Below, piece after piece: positions 8,898 to 20,753 of a stretch of DNA of 64,000 bases. Positions within the stretch are counted from its first letter, which is position 1. Every line of letters starts with the position of its first letter. A program made the position numbers and the translations under genes. Location of the stretch: positions 186,001-250,000 of the forward strand of contig NZ_JACSOI010000001.1 of NCBI RefSeq assembly GCF_018728565.1, given 5' to 3'. Source of the DNA: Zobellia russellii (lineage in GTDB: Bacteria; Bacteroidota; Bacteroidia; Flavobacteriales; Flavobacteriaceae). The notes under the pieces were generated by a model. That model was not told where the DNA came from. It did no database searches and saw only the letters and a list, made by a program, of their open reading frames with translations.

Positions 8898-9653
8898 CTA
8901 AAGCTCCTTAATTTTTATATTTTTAAAAGCGACCTTATCTCCATGGTCTTGCAAACCAATCTTGCCTGTAGTGAATTTTCCAAAATGGTCCCAATCTGCA
9001 AATTTGGATTTGGACACCATAACATTCCACATTTCATTACCAACAGGAAAATCTACAATATCGGTTCCGTTTAAAGAAATACTCCCTTTTTGCTCTTTAT
9101 GGTTTACCGTAATTACCATGGTATTCCATTCCCCAACAGGTTTGGTAACATCTTCTGAGGGCGCCACCATATCGTACAACGACCCTGCTTGATGAGTGGT
9201 GCCATTTTTAGCATCTGGATGTTTTTCGTTATCCAAAACCTGCACCTCCGGACCCGTTTGGTAAGCTTCGGATAATTCAGGGGTTTCGTTTACGCCCCAA
9301 AACACCCCGCTATTACCTCCTTCTGAAATTTTCCATTCCAACGAAAGAATAAAATCTGTATACTCCTTTTCTGTAACAAGGTTAAATGCATCTCCTTTTT
9401 TTCTGTCCGCAGGAGGATAATAAACCATAGCCCCATCTTCTATCTTCCAGTTCTCGGAAACACCTTCTTTGTTATACTCTTTCCAGCCATCAAAAGAAGA
9501 ACCGTCAAAGAGAAGGGTCCACTCTTTCGGTGGTTTCTCCGCTTCCGCTTCGGCTATACGCTCAGATTCCATTTCTTTCTGGGTTTTCTCAGCTTTATCC
9601 TTGCAACCGAAAACAACAGTCGCCATACAAACAATTAATAGTAAATTTTTCAT
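8898..9653 (-). CDS. DUF1080 lipoprotein, probable 3-keto-glycoside hydrolase
   Basis: 251 residues. It has a lipoprotein signal with the lipobox VFGC (residues 14-17) and a short Glu/Lys-rich linker. The DUF1080 (concanavalin-like jelly roll) domain runs from about 44 to the end: EWTLLFDGSSFDGWKEYN, NFVLSLEWKISEGGNSGVFWGV-like strands, TTHQAGSLYDMVAPS, WNTMVITV and GKIGLQDHGDKVAFKNIKIKEL. Members of this family are known to cleave 3-keto-disaccharides. The placement beside GMC oxidoreductase and isomerase genes supports that role in the periplasm. It is followed upstream by the TIM-barrel gene at 9749, from which a terminator separates it. Confidence 0.85.
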   Translation of the reverse strand: MKNLLLIVCMATVVFGCKDKAEKTQKEMESERIAEAEAEKPPKEWTLLFDGSSFDGWKEYNKEGVSENWKIEDGAMVYYPPADRKKGDAFNLVTEKEYTDFILSLEWKISEGGNSGVFWGVNETPELSEAYQTGPEVQVLDNEKHPDAKNGTTHQAGSLYDMVAPSEDVTKPVGEWNTMVITVNHKEQKGSISLNGTDIVDFPVGNEMWNVMVSKSKFADWDHFGKFTTGKIGLQDHGDKVAFKNIKIKEL

Positions 9654-9678
9654 GAGTCTTTGTTTTTAGTATTAAACA

Positions 9679-9717
9679 AAAACGATTCCCTGGCCTTTGC
9701 AACAAGAGAATCGTTTT
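9679..9717 (-). terminator. terminator of the 9749-10804 gene
   Basis: A 10-bp stem (9679-9688 with 9708-9717, AAAACGATTC and GAATCGTTTT) with a 19-nt loop and a T-rich tail on the reverse strand. It separates the leftward TIM-barrel gene from the DUF1080 gene, so the two may be separate transcripts. Confidence 0.7.
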
Positions 9718-9748
9718 ATATTATTTATAGCTTAATGGGTTCCTTCAA

Positions 9749-10804
9749 TTATGAAGTACCTAATATTTTTCTAAGCATTTCTTTGTCTACTGCAGCACCT
9801 GCAAAATCATCAAAAGTTTTCTCCGTTGCCTCAATAATATGGTCTTGGATAAAAATCGCACCTTCGCGAGCACCTTGCTCAGGGCTCTTAATACAACACT
9901 CCCATTCCATTACTGCCCAAACATCGCAGCCATATTGCGTAAGTTTGGAGAAAATGGTTTTAAAATCGATTTGACCATCACCCAAAGAACGGTATCTACC
10001 GGCACGATCGCCCCAGTCATTATACCCCCCAAAGGCACCTTTCTTACCGGTTGGGTTAAATTCAGAATCCTTAACATGAAATGACTTTATAAATTCATGA
10101 TAGTGGTCTATGTATTCTATATAATCTAATTGTTGTAAAACAAAGTGACTTGGATCATAAAGAATATTTACGCGCTTATGATTGCCTGTTGCAGCAAGAA
10201 AACGCTCAAAAGTATCGCCATCATGTAAATCTTCACCAGGGTGAATTTCGTAACAAACATCTACACCTTGCTCATCAAAATGATTTAAAATCGGCATCCA
10301 TCTCTTAGCCAATTCTTCAAAGCCCATTTCTACAAGACCTGCTGGTCTTTGTGGCCATGGGTGCCATGTATGCCAAAGTAAGGCCCCTGAAAAAGTAGCA
10401 TGCGCGTTAAGTCCCAATCTTCTACTTGCCGTTGCCGCCTTTTTAACTACATCTACCGCCCACTCCGTACGTGCTTTTGGGTTATTCTTTACAGCATCGG
10501 GTGCAAAATTATCAAACATGAGGTCGTACGCCGGATGAACCGCTACCAATTGCCCCTGAAGGTGAGTGGAAAGTTCCGTGATTTCTAGACCGTATGAGTT
10601 TACTTTTCCTTTAAGCTCATCGCAATAATCTTGACTTTCGGCAGCTTTATCCAAATCTATTAAAAAACTCTCCCAAGTAGGAATCTGAATTCCTTTGTAA
10701 CCTAAATCTGCAGCCCATTTACACATACCGTCCAGCGTATTGAACGGAGCTTTATTGTCTACAAATTGCGCTAAAAAAACGCCAGGTCCTTTAATTGTTT
10801 TCAT
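9749..10804 (-). CDS. sugar phosphate isomerase/epimerase-like TIM-barrel protein
   Basis: 351 residues with no signal peptide, so cytoplasmic. It is a xylose-isomerase-like TIM barrel (AP_endonuc_2 fold): GYKGIQIPTWESFLIDLDKA, GLEITELSTHLQGQLVAVHPAYD, CYEIHPGEDLHDGDTFERFL with the metal-binding Glu, NILYDPSHFVLQQLDYIEYID, FHVKDSEFNP, and VWAVMEWECCI with the second Glu. Such enzymes epimerise or isomerise sugars and keto sugars. It is divergent from the GMC oxidoreductase gene at 10961, with an operator-like inverted repeat in between, and probably handles the product of that oxidation. Confidence 0.85.
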   Translation of the reverse strand: MKTIKGPGVFLAQFVDNKAPFNTLDGMCKWAADLGYKGIQIPTWESFLIDLDKAAESQDYCDELKGKVNSYGLEITELSTHLQGQLVAVHPAYDLMFDNFAPDAVKNNPKARTEWAVDVVKKAATASRRLGLNAHATFSGALLWHTWHPWPQRPAGLVEMGFEELAKRWMPILNHFDEQGVDVCYEIHPGEDLHDGDTFERFLAATGNHKRVNILYDPSHFVLQQLDYIEYIDHYHEFIKSFHVKDSEFNPTGKKGAFGGYNDWGDRAGRYRSLGDGQIDFKTIFSKLTQYGCDVWAVMEWECCIKSPEQGAREGAIFIQDHIIEATEKTFDDFAGAAVDKEMLRKILGTS

Positions 10805-10847
10805 GCTGTTATTATTTGTCTTTAGTATTGGGCTTCCTTTTTTTTAA

Positions 10848-10930
10848 ATTCCCTATAAAGAAAAACCCTATATTTAAATTCGTAAACATCTCAAAATGTC
10901 ATCTTCTAGAGAAGTTATAAATATAGGGAA
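10848..10930. promoter_or_regulatory. inverted-repeat operator candidate in a divergent promoter region
   Basis: ATTCCCTATA (10848-10857) is exactly inverted at 10921-10930, and CCCTATATTTA (10865-10875) is exactly inverted at 10917-10927. So CCCTATA occurs twice in one direction and once in the other between the divergent TIM-barrel and GMC genes. This looks like binding sites for a repressor or activator of the sugar locus. No regulator gene is adjacent. Confidence 0.45.
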
Positions 10931-10960
10931 TACAACACGTTTAATACAAGAAATAAGACC

Positions 10961-12664
10961 GTGAATAAAGAAGAAATATTCGACGCTATTGTTGTCGGCA
11001 CCGGAATTAGTGGCGGATGGGCCGCTAAGGAATTATGTGAGAACGGATTAAAAACCTTGGTACTTGAACGGGGCCCTATGGTACGGCACGTAGTAGATTA
11101 CCCTACTATGAACGATGATCCTTGGGACTACCCACTAAAAGGAGAACTTTCCAAAGAAGACAAAGAAAAATACCATGTACAATCTAGAGTAGGTTGGGCC
11201 CCCAAAGAAGATGTTAAGCACTTTTTTGTGAACGACCTTGATCACCCTTACGTAGAGACCAAACGTTTTGATTGGATCAGAGGTTACCAAGTAGGTGGCC
11301 GATCCTTGACTTGGGGCAAACAAAGTTACCGCTGGAGCGATCTTGATTTTGAAGCGAATAAAAAAGAAGGTATTGGTGTTGACTGGCCTGTACGTTATAA
11401 GGATATTGCCCCTTGGTATGACAAAGTTGAAAAGTATATTGGGGTTAGCGGTGAAAATTTAGGACTTCCGCATTTACCTGATGGTATTTTTCAGCCTAAA
11501 ATGGACTTAAACTGTGTTGAGGAAGATTTTAAAGCTTCCGTTGCTGAGAAATTTGAAGATGGCCGTTTGATAACCATAGGCCGCGCCGCGCATATTACCG
11601 ATCCTGAAGCCGATTTTGAAGGCAGGGGAACTTGTCAAAATAGGAACAGATGCTGGAGAGGTTGCCCTTTTGGCGGATATTTTAGCAGCAACTCCTCTAC
11701 ACTACCTGCCGCAGAACGCACAGGAAACATGACGTTACGACCCAACTCCATCGTTTATGAAGTATTGTACGATGATGCAACGAAACAGGCTACAGGCGTT
11801 AAGATTATTGATGCCGAAACCAACGAAAAAATAGAGTTTAAAGCAAAAGTGATTTTCCTTTGCGCGTCCGCAATGGCATCTGTTGGTATTCTTTTACAAT
11901 CTAAAAGCAAACGGTTTCCCAACGGCCTGGGTAATGACTCCGATGCGCTTGGTCGTGGTATTATGGACCATCATTATAAACTGGGAGCCTCTGCTAAAGT
12001 AGACGGACATTTAGACAAATATTATCAAGGCAGAAGGCCAAACGGTTTTTACATTCCTAGATTTGTTAACCTAGACGAAAAGACCAAACGCGAAGGATAC
12101 TTGCGTGGTTTTGGCTATCAAGGTGGCGCCAGTAGGGAGGATTGGTCAGCTTCCATTGCAGAAATGAGTTATGGCAAAGAACTTAAGGAATCTATTTTAA
12201 AACCAGGTCACTGGCAAATTGGGGTTACCGGTTTTGGGGAGTTCTTACCCTATGATGATAACAGGGTAACCTTGAGCGAAACTGAAAAAGACAAGTGGGG
12301 CCTCCCTCAATTAGATTTTGATGTTGAGTTTAAAGAAAACGAATACAACATGCGTGAAGACATTAAAAAAGAGATTGTAAAAATGTTTGAAGCAGCTGGC
12401 TTTAAGGATGTTCAATCTTATGATGAAACCACCGGTCCCGGTTTAGGCATCCATGAGATGGGTGGTGCACGTATGGGGCACAGTGCTAAAACTTCTATTA
12501 TCAATAAAAACAATCAAGTTCATACCGTGCCTAATGTATACGTTACGGATGGCGCTTTTATGTCATCATCTAGTTGTGTTAATCCTTCGTTGACCTATAT
12601 GGCATTTACTGCAAGGGCGGCCAACCACGCCGCAGAACAATTTAAAGCCGGAAAATTTTCATAA
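10961..12664 (+). CDS. GMC-family FAD oxidoreductase (sugar dehydrogenase type)
   Basis: 567 residues from a GTG at 10961. The N-terminal FAD-binding motif VVGTGISGGWAAKELCENG is at residues 11-29, followed by LERGPMVRH. RGYQVGGRSLTWGKQSYRW and CQNRNRCWRGCPFGGY follow, the latter a cysteine cluster usual in this subfamily. The C-terminus has GIHEMGGARMG and CVNPSLTYMAFTARAANHA, which carry the catalytic His and Asn of the GMC fold. It has no signal of its own; in this family the partner subunit 3 often carries it through the Tat pathway. No subunit-3 gene follows here, unlike the paralog at 20754. Likely role: oxidation of a glycoside hydroxyl, perhaps at C3. Confidence 0.88.
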   Translation: MNKEEIFDAIVVGTGISGGWAAKELCENGLKTLVLERGPMVRHVVDYPTMNDDPWDYPLKGELSKEDKEKYHVQSRVGWAPKEDVKHFFVNDLDHPYVETKRFDWIRGYQVGGRSLTWGKQSYRWSDLDFEANKKEGIGVDWPVRYKDIAPWYDKVEKYIGVSGENLGLPHLPDGIFQPKMDLNCVEEDFKASVAEKFEDGRLITIGRAAHITDPEADFEGRGTCQNRNRCWRGCPFGGYFSSNSSTLPAAERTGNMTLRPNSIVYEVLYDDATKQATGVKIIDAETNEKIEFKAKVIFLCASAMASVGILLQSKSKRFPNGLGNDSDALGRGIMDHHYKLGASAKVDGHLDKYYQGRRPNGFYIPRFVNLDEKTKREGYLRGFGYQGGASREDWSASIAEMSYGKELKESILKPGHWQIGVTGFGEFLPYDDNRVTLSETEKDKWGLPQLDFDVEFKENEYNMREDIKKEIVKMFEAAGFKDVQSYDETTGPGLGIHEMGGARMGHSAKTSIINKNNQVHTVPNVYVTDGAFMSSSSCVNPSLTYMAFTARAANHAAEQFKAGKFS

Positions 12665-12791
12665 TGATGTATAACGACCGATAAATCAATCTGATATTCT
12701 AAAATATCACTAAAATTGTTTAGTCGTTCGTATCTTGTTGAACTATGTTTCTCACGTATAGCGTGAAGAATTAGCTAACCGCAATAACTAT

Positions 12792-13256
12792 ATGGAAAAC
12801 GCTTCAGCCCGAAATTTATGGGGAGATTATTTGGATAAGCACCTAGAACATGCTTTTGTAGACGCTCCCAAAGTAGTTCACTTTTGTAATAACGAATTGG
12901 ATGCCAACGAATGCGCCGCTTTGGTAAAAAAAGGCATCAAACGTGCCACATCTCCCAGTTTATTGGGATTACAGTATATGAAAGAACCTCTGCCAAAGAT
13001 TGGTGATTTTATGATTGTTACGGACTGGGAAGGGGAAGCACAATGCATTGTTAGAACCACGGCCGTAAAACTAAGACCGTATTTTAGTATTGATGAAGCG
13101 TATGCCCGTTTAGAAGGCGAGGGCGATAAGAGCTTGGCCTACTGGAAAAAAGTGCATTGGGACTATTACACTAAGGAATTGGCCGCCTTTAACCGCAAGC
13201 CCAACGAAAGCATGATTATTGTCTGTCAAGAGTTCGAAAAAGTTTTTGATCGGTAA
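12792..13256 (+). CDS. ASCH-domain protein
   Basis: 154 residues, cytoplasmic. It has the ASCH (PUA-like) layout: VVHFCNNELDANECAALVKKGIKRATSPSLL near the N-terminus, PKIGDFMIVTDWEGEAQCIVRTTAVKLRPYFSIDEAYARLEGEGDKSLAYWKKVHWDYY in the middle, and a closing strand MIIVCQEFEKVF. The WxxxHxxYY helix and the GDKSL turn are typical. Members bind RNA or act on modified nucleosides (some are amidohydrolases for N4-acetylcytidine). The exact role here is not known. It stands between the GMC gene and the beta-galactosidase gene and is not obviously part of sugar metabolism. Confidence 0.8.
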   Translation: MENASARNLWGDYLDKHLEHAFVDAPKVVHFCNNELDANECAALVKKGIKRATSPSLLGLQYMKEPLPKIGDFMIVTDWEGEAQCIVRTTAVKLRPYFSIDEAYARLEGEGDKSLAYWKKVHWDYYTKELAAFNRKPNESMIIVCQEFEKVFDR

Positions 13257-13374
13257 ATTCCATTCTCTAAATTTACTTTTCCATAAAATAGGCCGCCATT
13301 AGGCCTATTCTCTATTATATTACTTGACACTGGTTTATTCTAAAGTTTGTTTACCTTGTACGACATCAATGTAA

Positions 13375-16599
<3,225 letters not shown>

Positions 16600-16630
16600 G
16601 AGTTAGTATGAACCAAATCGATTAACAATA

Positions 16631-16665
16631 AAAACCCCCGAAAGTAAAATACTTTCGGGGGTTTT
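16631..16665. terminator. strong bidirectional terminator
   Basis: A perfect 16-bp stem (16631-16646 with 16650-16665) with a 3-nt loop, A-rich on the left and T-rich on the right. It closes both the rightward GH2 gene and the leftward operon ending at 16689. Confidence 0.92.
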
Positions 16666-16688
16666 GTTTTATAGGTACTTTAGAAAGA

Positions 16689-17828
16689 CTAGTCCTCTAA
16701 TTCTACCCAAGTATTTCCGTTTTTGTGAGATTCAACTGTTGCTTCAATGAAGTTCATACCACGAACACCATCGGTCATTGTTGGATACTCACCGCTGTCA
16801 TATTGCTCTCCTCTAATAGCTTTTGCCACACCAAGGTAGATATTAGCCATAGAATCAAAAATACCTTCTGGGTGTCCTGGAGGAAGTTTTGTTCCACCTA
16901 AAGAAAGTTCGCTGTTATACGCATGACCTGGCTTGTAAATCTGAGTTGGTTTTGTATCACTCATTACATACAGATAATTAGGATTCTCCTGCTCCCATCT
17001 GAAAGCCCCTTTTTCGCCATAAATAGCAATTCCAAGACCATTTTCCTCACCTGTCGCTACCTGACTACTTCTAATAACACCTTTAACGTGATCACTCATT
17101 CTAATAAGCACAGTACCATCAACATCCATCTGGTTGTCTTCATACAAATAATTGAAATCGCTCAAAATAGACTTAATCTTAAGTCCGGTTGTGTATTCTA
17201 CCATATTAAAGGCATGTACCCCAATATCTCCAATACAAGAACTGATTCCTGCCTTTTTAGGGTCTAAACGCCAAACAGATGAACGTTTTTCTTGATCATG
17301 AATAATTTCATTAATCCAACCTTGGTAATACACAGCATCTACTTTGTGAATTCTCCCTAGCTCTCCGTTCTTAATCATTTGGCGCATTTGGCGTACCATT
17401 GGATAACCGGTATATGTGTGAGTTAAAGCAAAAACAGTACCTGCCTTTTCATGTGCGGCTTGCAGTTTTTTAGCTTCTTCCAACGTGGTAGTCATTGGTT
17501 TTTCGCAAATAACATTAAAACCGTTTTCCAACAATTTTAAAGCCATTGGAAAGTGAAGAAAGTTAGGCGTAAGAATAGAACATACCTGAATACGCTCATC
17601 CTCCGGCAACTTCATTTCTTCTTCGATCAGCGTATCAAAATCTTTATAGATACGATCTGTTGGCACATCTATTTCTTTGGCGAAGGCCATATTCTGATCA
17701 AAATCCGGGTTAAAAACAGCCCCAACAATTTGATAGTTATCATTTATATGCGATGCTACACGATGTAGTACACCTATTAGAGAGTCTCCTCCTCCTCCTA
17801 AAATTCCGAGTCTGATTTTTTTTGGCAT
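16689..17828 (-). CDS. Gfo/Idh/MocA-family oxidoreductase
   Basis: 379 residues, cytoplasmic. The Rossmann glycine motif LGILGGGGDS is near the N-terminus, and NVICEKPMTTTLEEA holds the conserved EKP lysine. DPKKAGISSCIGDIGVHAFNMVEY is the catalytic region with DxGxH. Enzymes of this family oxidise or reduce sugar hydroxyl/keto groups with NAD(P). Last gene of the leftward operon 20613-16689 (isomerase, DinB, transporter, this gene), 85 bp after the transporter. A role in reducing a 3-keto sugar is a reasonable inference from the neighbours. Confidence 0.9.
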   Translation of the reverse strand: MPKKIRLGILGGGGDSLIGVLHRVASHINDNYQIVGAVFNPDFDQNMAFAKEIDVPTDRIYKDFDTLIEEEMKLPEDERIQVCSILTPNFLHFPMALKLLENGFNVICEKPMTTTLEEAKKLQAAHEKAGTVFALTHTYTGYPMVRQMRQMIKNGELGRIHKVDAVYYQGWINEIIHDQEKRSSVWRLDPKKAGISSCIGDIGVHAFNMVEYTTGLKIKSILSDFNYLYEDNQMDVDGTVLIRMSDHVKGVIRSSQVATGEENGLGIAIYGEKGAFRWEQENPNYLYVMSDTKPTQIYKPGHAYNSELSLGGTKLPPGHPEGIFDSMANIYLGVAKAIRGEQYDSGEYPTMTDGVRGMNFIEATVESHKNGNTWVELED

Positions 17829-17913
17829 TTTGTAATCCTTTTAATTAGTAAAAAACCTTGTTAGGGTCTTTTTGTGTTCCTTATTTTTTAAGAGTTTGAA
17901 TTTAATAAAATAA

Positions 17914-19140
17914 CTATGATTTATAAGCTATTTTTTCATTTTTGAACAAAATGACGAACAGGAGTAACACGAGAAACGCAAAAGCTGATGGATACAACCA
18001 AATGGTACTCCAATCATGTTGCCCGCCTTCTAATACATAGGCATCGGTAATGGTACCTGCCACCCAAAACCCAATGAGCATTCCCACACCATAAGTAGCC
18101 AAAGTAATTAACCCTTGCGCTGCACTTTTATACTTTGCACCAGCTTTACTATCTGTATAGATTTGGCCCGAAACAAAGAAAAAATCATAGCATATACCGT
18201 GCAAAGCAATACCGGTCAACAACATAAAAACCAATTCTCCGGTATCTCCGTAAGCGAACATCAAATATCTTAAACCCCATGCCAGCATGGCCGCCACAAT
18301 GGTCATTTTAAACCCGAACCGTTTAAAAAAGAGCGGCAAGAGCAGTAGAAATAGAATTTCCGAAATTTGTCCAATAGTCATTTTTCCGGCCGGGTTGGCC
18401 ACTCCTATTTCCCCTAAAAACTGACCGGCATGTTGGTAATAAAAGGCCAATGGAATACAAATTAGCACCGAGGCCAGAAAGAAAATCAAGAAATTACGGT
18501 TCTTTAAAAGCGCCAATGCATCAAGGCCTAAAATATTGGCTAATTTTATTTTTTGCGATTTGTCTGCCGTGGGCGGAGTTTTGGGCAATGTAAAACTAAA
18601 GATTCCCAATATAGCCGATGAAACCGAAGCCATTAAAAAGGTATTTCTTAAAAAACCTTGGGTTATGCCTTCTTGGGAGTCCCAATTAAAAAAGCTTATC
18701 AGCAGTCCAGCAGTTATCCATCCAACGGTCCCAAAAACACGTACTAAAGAAAACTCTTTAGCTGGATCTTTCATTTGATTGAATGAAACCGAATTTACCA
18801 AAGCCAAAGTTGACATATACATAATCATATATGCCAGCAGAAACGGAAAAAATCCGGAAAAATCCGTGGCTTGATACATTACATACATGAGCGCCGCGCC
18901 TATTAAATGGAGGGCTCCCAAAATACGTTCGGCATTAAAATACCTATCGGCAATAAGACCAATAATAAAGGGCGCCAAAATTGCGCCCCATGATTGTGTT
19001 GAATATGCCAATGCTATTTCACTTCCTGTTGAACCTAAGGTATTTGGAAGATAAATTCCCAGAGTAACGAACCAGCCGCCCCAGATAAAGAATTCCAAAA
19101 ACATCATTATAGAAAGCTGTGTCTTGATCTTTACCGTCAT
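17914..19140 (-). CDS. MFS transporter of the nucleoside permease (NHS) type
   Basis: About 408 residues from the ATG at 19140; a GTG at 19152 overlapping the upstream stop is also possible, but MTVKIKTQLSIMMFLEFFIWGG is the usual start. Twelve hydrophobic segments can be seen. FFIWGGWFVTLGIYLP at the N-terminus and SLVRVFGTVGWITAGL in the middle match the NupG/XapB-like nucleoside:proton symporter branch of the MFS. In Bacteroidota many of these sit in sugar catabolic loci and probably carry sugars or sugar derivatives across the inner membrane. It lies between the DinB and Gfo/Idh/MocA genes in one operon. Confidence 0.85.
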   Translation of the reverse strand: MTVKIKTQLSIMMFLEFFIWGGWFVTLGIYLPNTLGSTGSEIALAYSTQSWGAILAPFIIGLIADRYFNAERILGALHLIGAALMYVMYQATDFSGFFPFLLAYMIMYMSTLALVNSVSFNQMKDPAKEFSLVRVFGTVGWITAGLLISFFNWDSQEGITQGFLRNTFLMASVSSAILGIFSFTLPKTPPTADKSQKIKLANILGLDALALLKNRNFLIFFLASVLICIPLAFYYQHAGQFLGEIGVANPAGKMTIGQISEILFLLLLPLFFKRFGFKMTIVAAMLAWGLRYLMFAYGDTGELVFMLLTGIALHGICYDFFFVSGQIYTDSKAGAKYKSAAQGLITLATYGVGMLIGFWVAGTITDAYVLEGGQHDWSTIWLYPSAFAFLVLLLFVILFKNEKIAYKS

Positions 19141-19151
19141 GGCTATTTGCA

Positions 19152-19595
19152 CTAATGTTTATAGGTAATATAATTTGTTCTGAGCGGCTCCAGCCCATTC
19201 GCTTTAAAGTCCATGTCTATTAGAGCCCTGTAATGGGTAGACTCATTAATGATATGAAAAAGCATGTCCTGCATGGTATGAATCAGCAACTCACCCTTAC
19301 TATCTTCATAGTCTATGCGCTTCTCAAAATCTTCGCTTTCAGAAGTAATATCAAAAGAGTTCCGCTGGTTTTCATAATGAATATCTCCCCATGTACTTAC
19401 TTCGTGCAATTGACCAAATGTGTATTTAGGCACACGTTTGGCAATACGCTCATTATAAATATGGTGCATGTTCAGAATATCCGAAAACAGGGCAATGCTA
19501 TTCTGTGGAACAACATTAAGTGCTGTACTGGCCTCTATTATTTTCTTGTTGCAATAGAAATTATAGTCGAATAGTTGATTGAAAAATACTTTCAC
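19152..19595 (-). CDS. DinB-superfamily protein
   Basis: 147 residues. A four-helix bundle is predicted, with the DinB arrangement of His residues: NMHHIYNERIAKR around residue 43 and MQDMLFHIINESTHYRALIDMDF around 108-130. These can form a metal site. The family includes thiol-dependent metalloenzymes and proteins of unknown function. Its stop touches the next gene. Its presence in a sugar operon is unexplained; it may be an isomerase or transferase of this pathway. Confidence 0.78.
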   Translation of the reverse strand: MKVFFNQLFDYNFYCNKKIIEASTALNVVPQNSIALFSDILNMHHIYNERIAKRVPKYTFGQLHEVSTWGDIHYENQRNSFDITSESEDFEKRIDYEDSKGELLIHTMQDMLFHIINESTHYRALIDMDFKANGLEPLRTNYITYKH

Positions 19596-19617
19596 GGCAA
19601 CGGGTATCTATTAAAAT

Positions 19618-20613
19618 TTAACTTACTTCTTTTGCTGCATTCAATAGCAATTCTCTAGTCGCTATGATACCCTCTTCCTCGCTCAATATGCTGCCCTCGT
19701 ACTCAACACCAACAAAACCGGTATATCCATTGTCCTTTACCATTTGGAGCATTTTAACATAGTCTATGTCGGTTTCGTTTCCATCGGCATCAAAATCATG
19801 CGTTTTGGCACTGACCGCCTTGGCATACGGCATTAATTCTTTTACACCCTTGTATTTGTCATACATAACCTCACAATCGCGACTTCCTTGTTTGCGTGTA
19901 ATACAGAAGTTTCCAAAATCAGGAAGTGTCCCGCAATTATCCATTGCCACGGCTTTCATAACCTCTGCATGCATGGCTCCGTTAGAAGACAGACCACCAT
20001 GGTTCTCTACTAAAATATTAATGTTCTTTGTTTTGGCATAGGTAGACAGTTTGGTAAGGCCATCTATGGAGTTTTTCTTCCACTCCTCCGGCTCACTGCT
20101 GCCGTTAAGGTTTACCCGAATGGAATGGCAGCCCATTGCAGCTGCTGCATCTACCCATTTTTTATGTTTTTCTACGGTTTCGTTTCTTTCTTTTTCATCA
20201 CTTACGGCAAGGTTTCCTTGACCATCAATCATGATCAAGACATTTTGCATTCCGTGTTTTTTAGCCTCTGCATTGGATTTTTCAACAAAGGCGGCCATAG
20301 CCTCATCTGAATAACCGGCATCCGCTAATTCAGGATTATATAATTGACTAACATATTCCAAACCTGAAAAACCCCAATTCTTTGCTTTTTCCGCAAAAGT
20401 ATAAGGATCTACACCATCCTCTTTTATCATTCTATGAATAGACCATTGCGCCAAAGACAATTTAAAGAAAGGTTCTGCCATTGTCTCTTCCGTTTCAGGA
20501 GCTACATCACCAACTTTTTCACTTTTTTTAGTCTCTTTACAAGCGGCAACACCTAGAATTGAAAGTGCCAAACCGGCCTGAGAGCTATTCCTTATAAAGT
20601 TTCTTCTTTTCAT
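19618..20613 (-). CDS. exported TIM-barrel isomerase-like lipoprotein
   Basis: 331 residues. The N-terminus MKRRNFIRNSSQAG is a twin-arginine signal that ends in a lipobox (GVAAC, about residues 21-25), so the protein should be Tat-exported and lipid anchored. The mature part is a sugar-phosphate-isomerase-like TIM barrel: FKLSLAQWSIHRMI, WGFSGLEYVSQLY, NILVENHGGLSSNG, GTLPDFGNFC, SAKTHDFDADGNETDIDY and GFVGVEYEGSILSEEEGI. Periplasmic members probably act on keto sugars rather than phosphates. First gene of the 20613-16689 operon, divergent from the GMC gene at 20754. Confidence 0.85.
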   Translation of the reverse strand: MKRRNFIRNSSQAGLALSILGVAACKETKKSEKVGDVAPETEETMAEPFFKLSLAQWSIHRMIKEDGVDPYTFAEKAKNWGFSGLEYVSQLYNPELADAGYSDEAMAAFVEKSNAEAKKHGMQNVLIMIDGQGNLAVSDEKERNETVEKHKKWVDAAAAMGCHSIRVNLNGSSEPEEWKKNSIDGLTKLSTYAKTKNINILVENHGGLSSNGAMHAEVMKAVAMDNCGTLPDFGNFCITRKQGSRDCEVMYDKYKGVKELMPYAKAVSAKTHDFDADGNETDIDYVKMLQMVKDNGYTGFVGVEYEGSILSEEEGIIATRELLLNAAKEVS

Positions 20614-20753
20614 TATGTAAGATTAGTTTATTGAATTTTAAGGATTTGAGGATAGATCACCTGCAAATGTGTCACCTTAACAAGATGTATAGCGAATAAA
20701 TGTAGAAAATTAATTTAATATTTAATAAATTTATGGACTAAACAATTTTGTAC

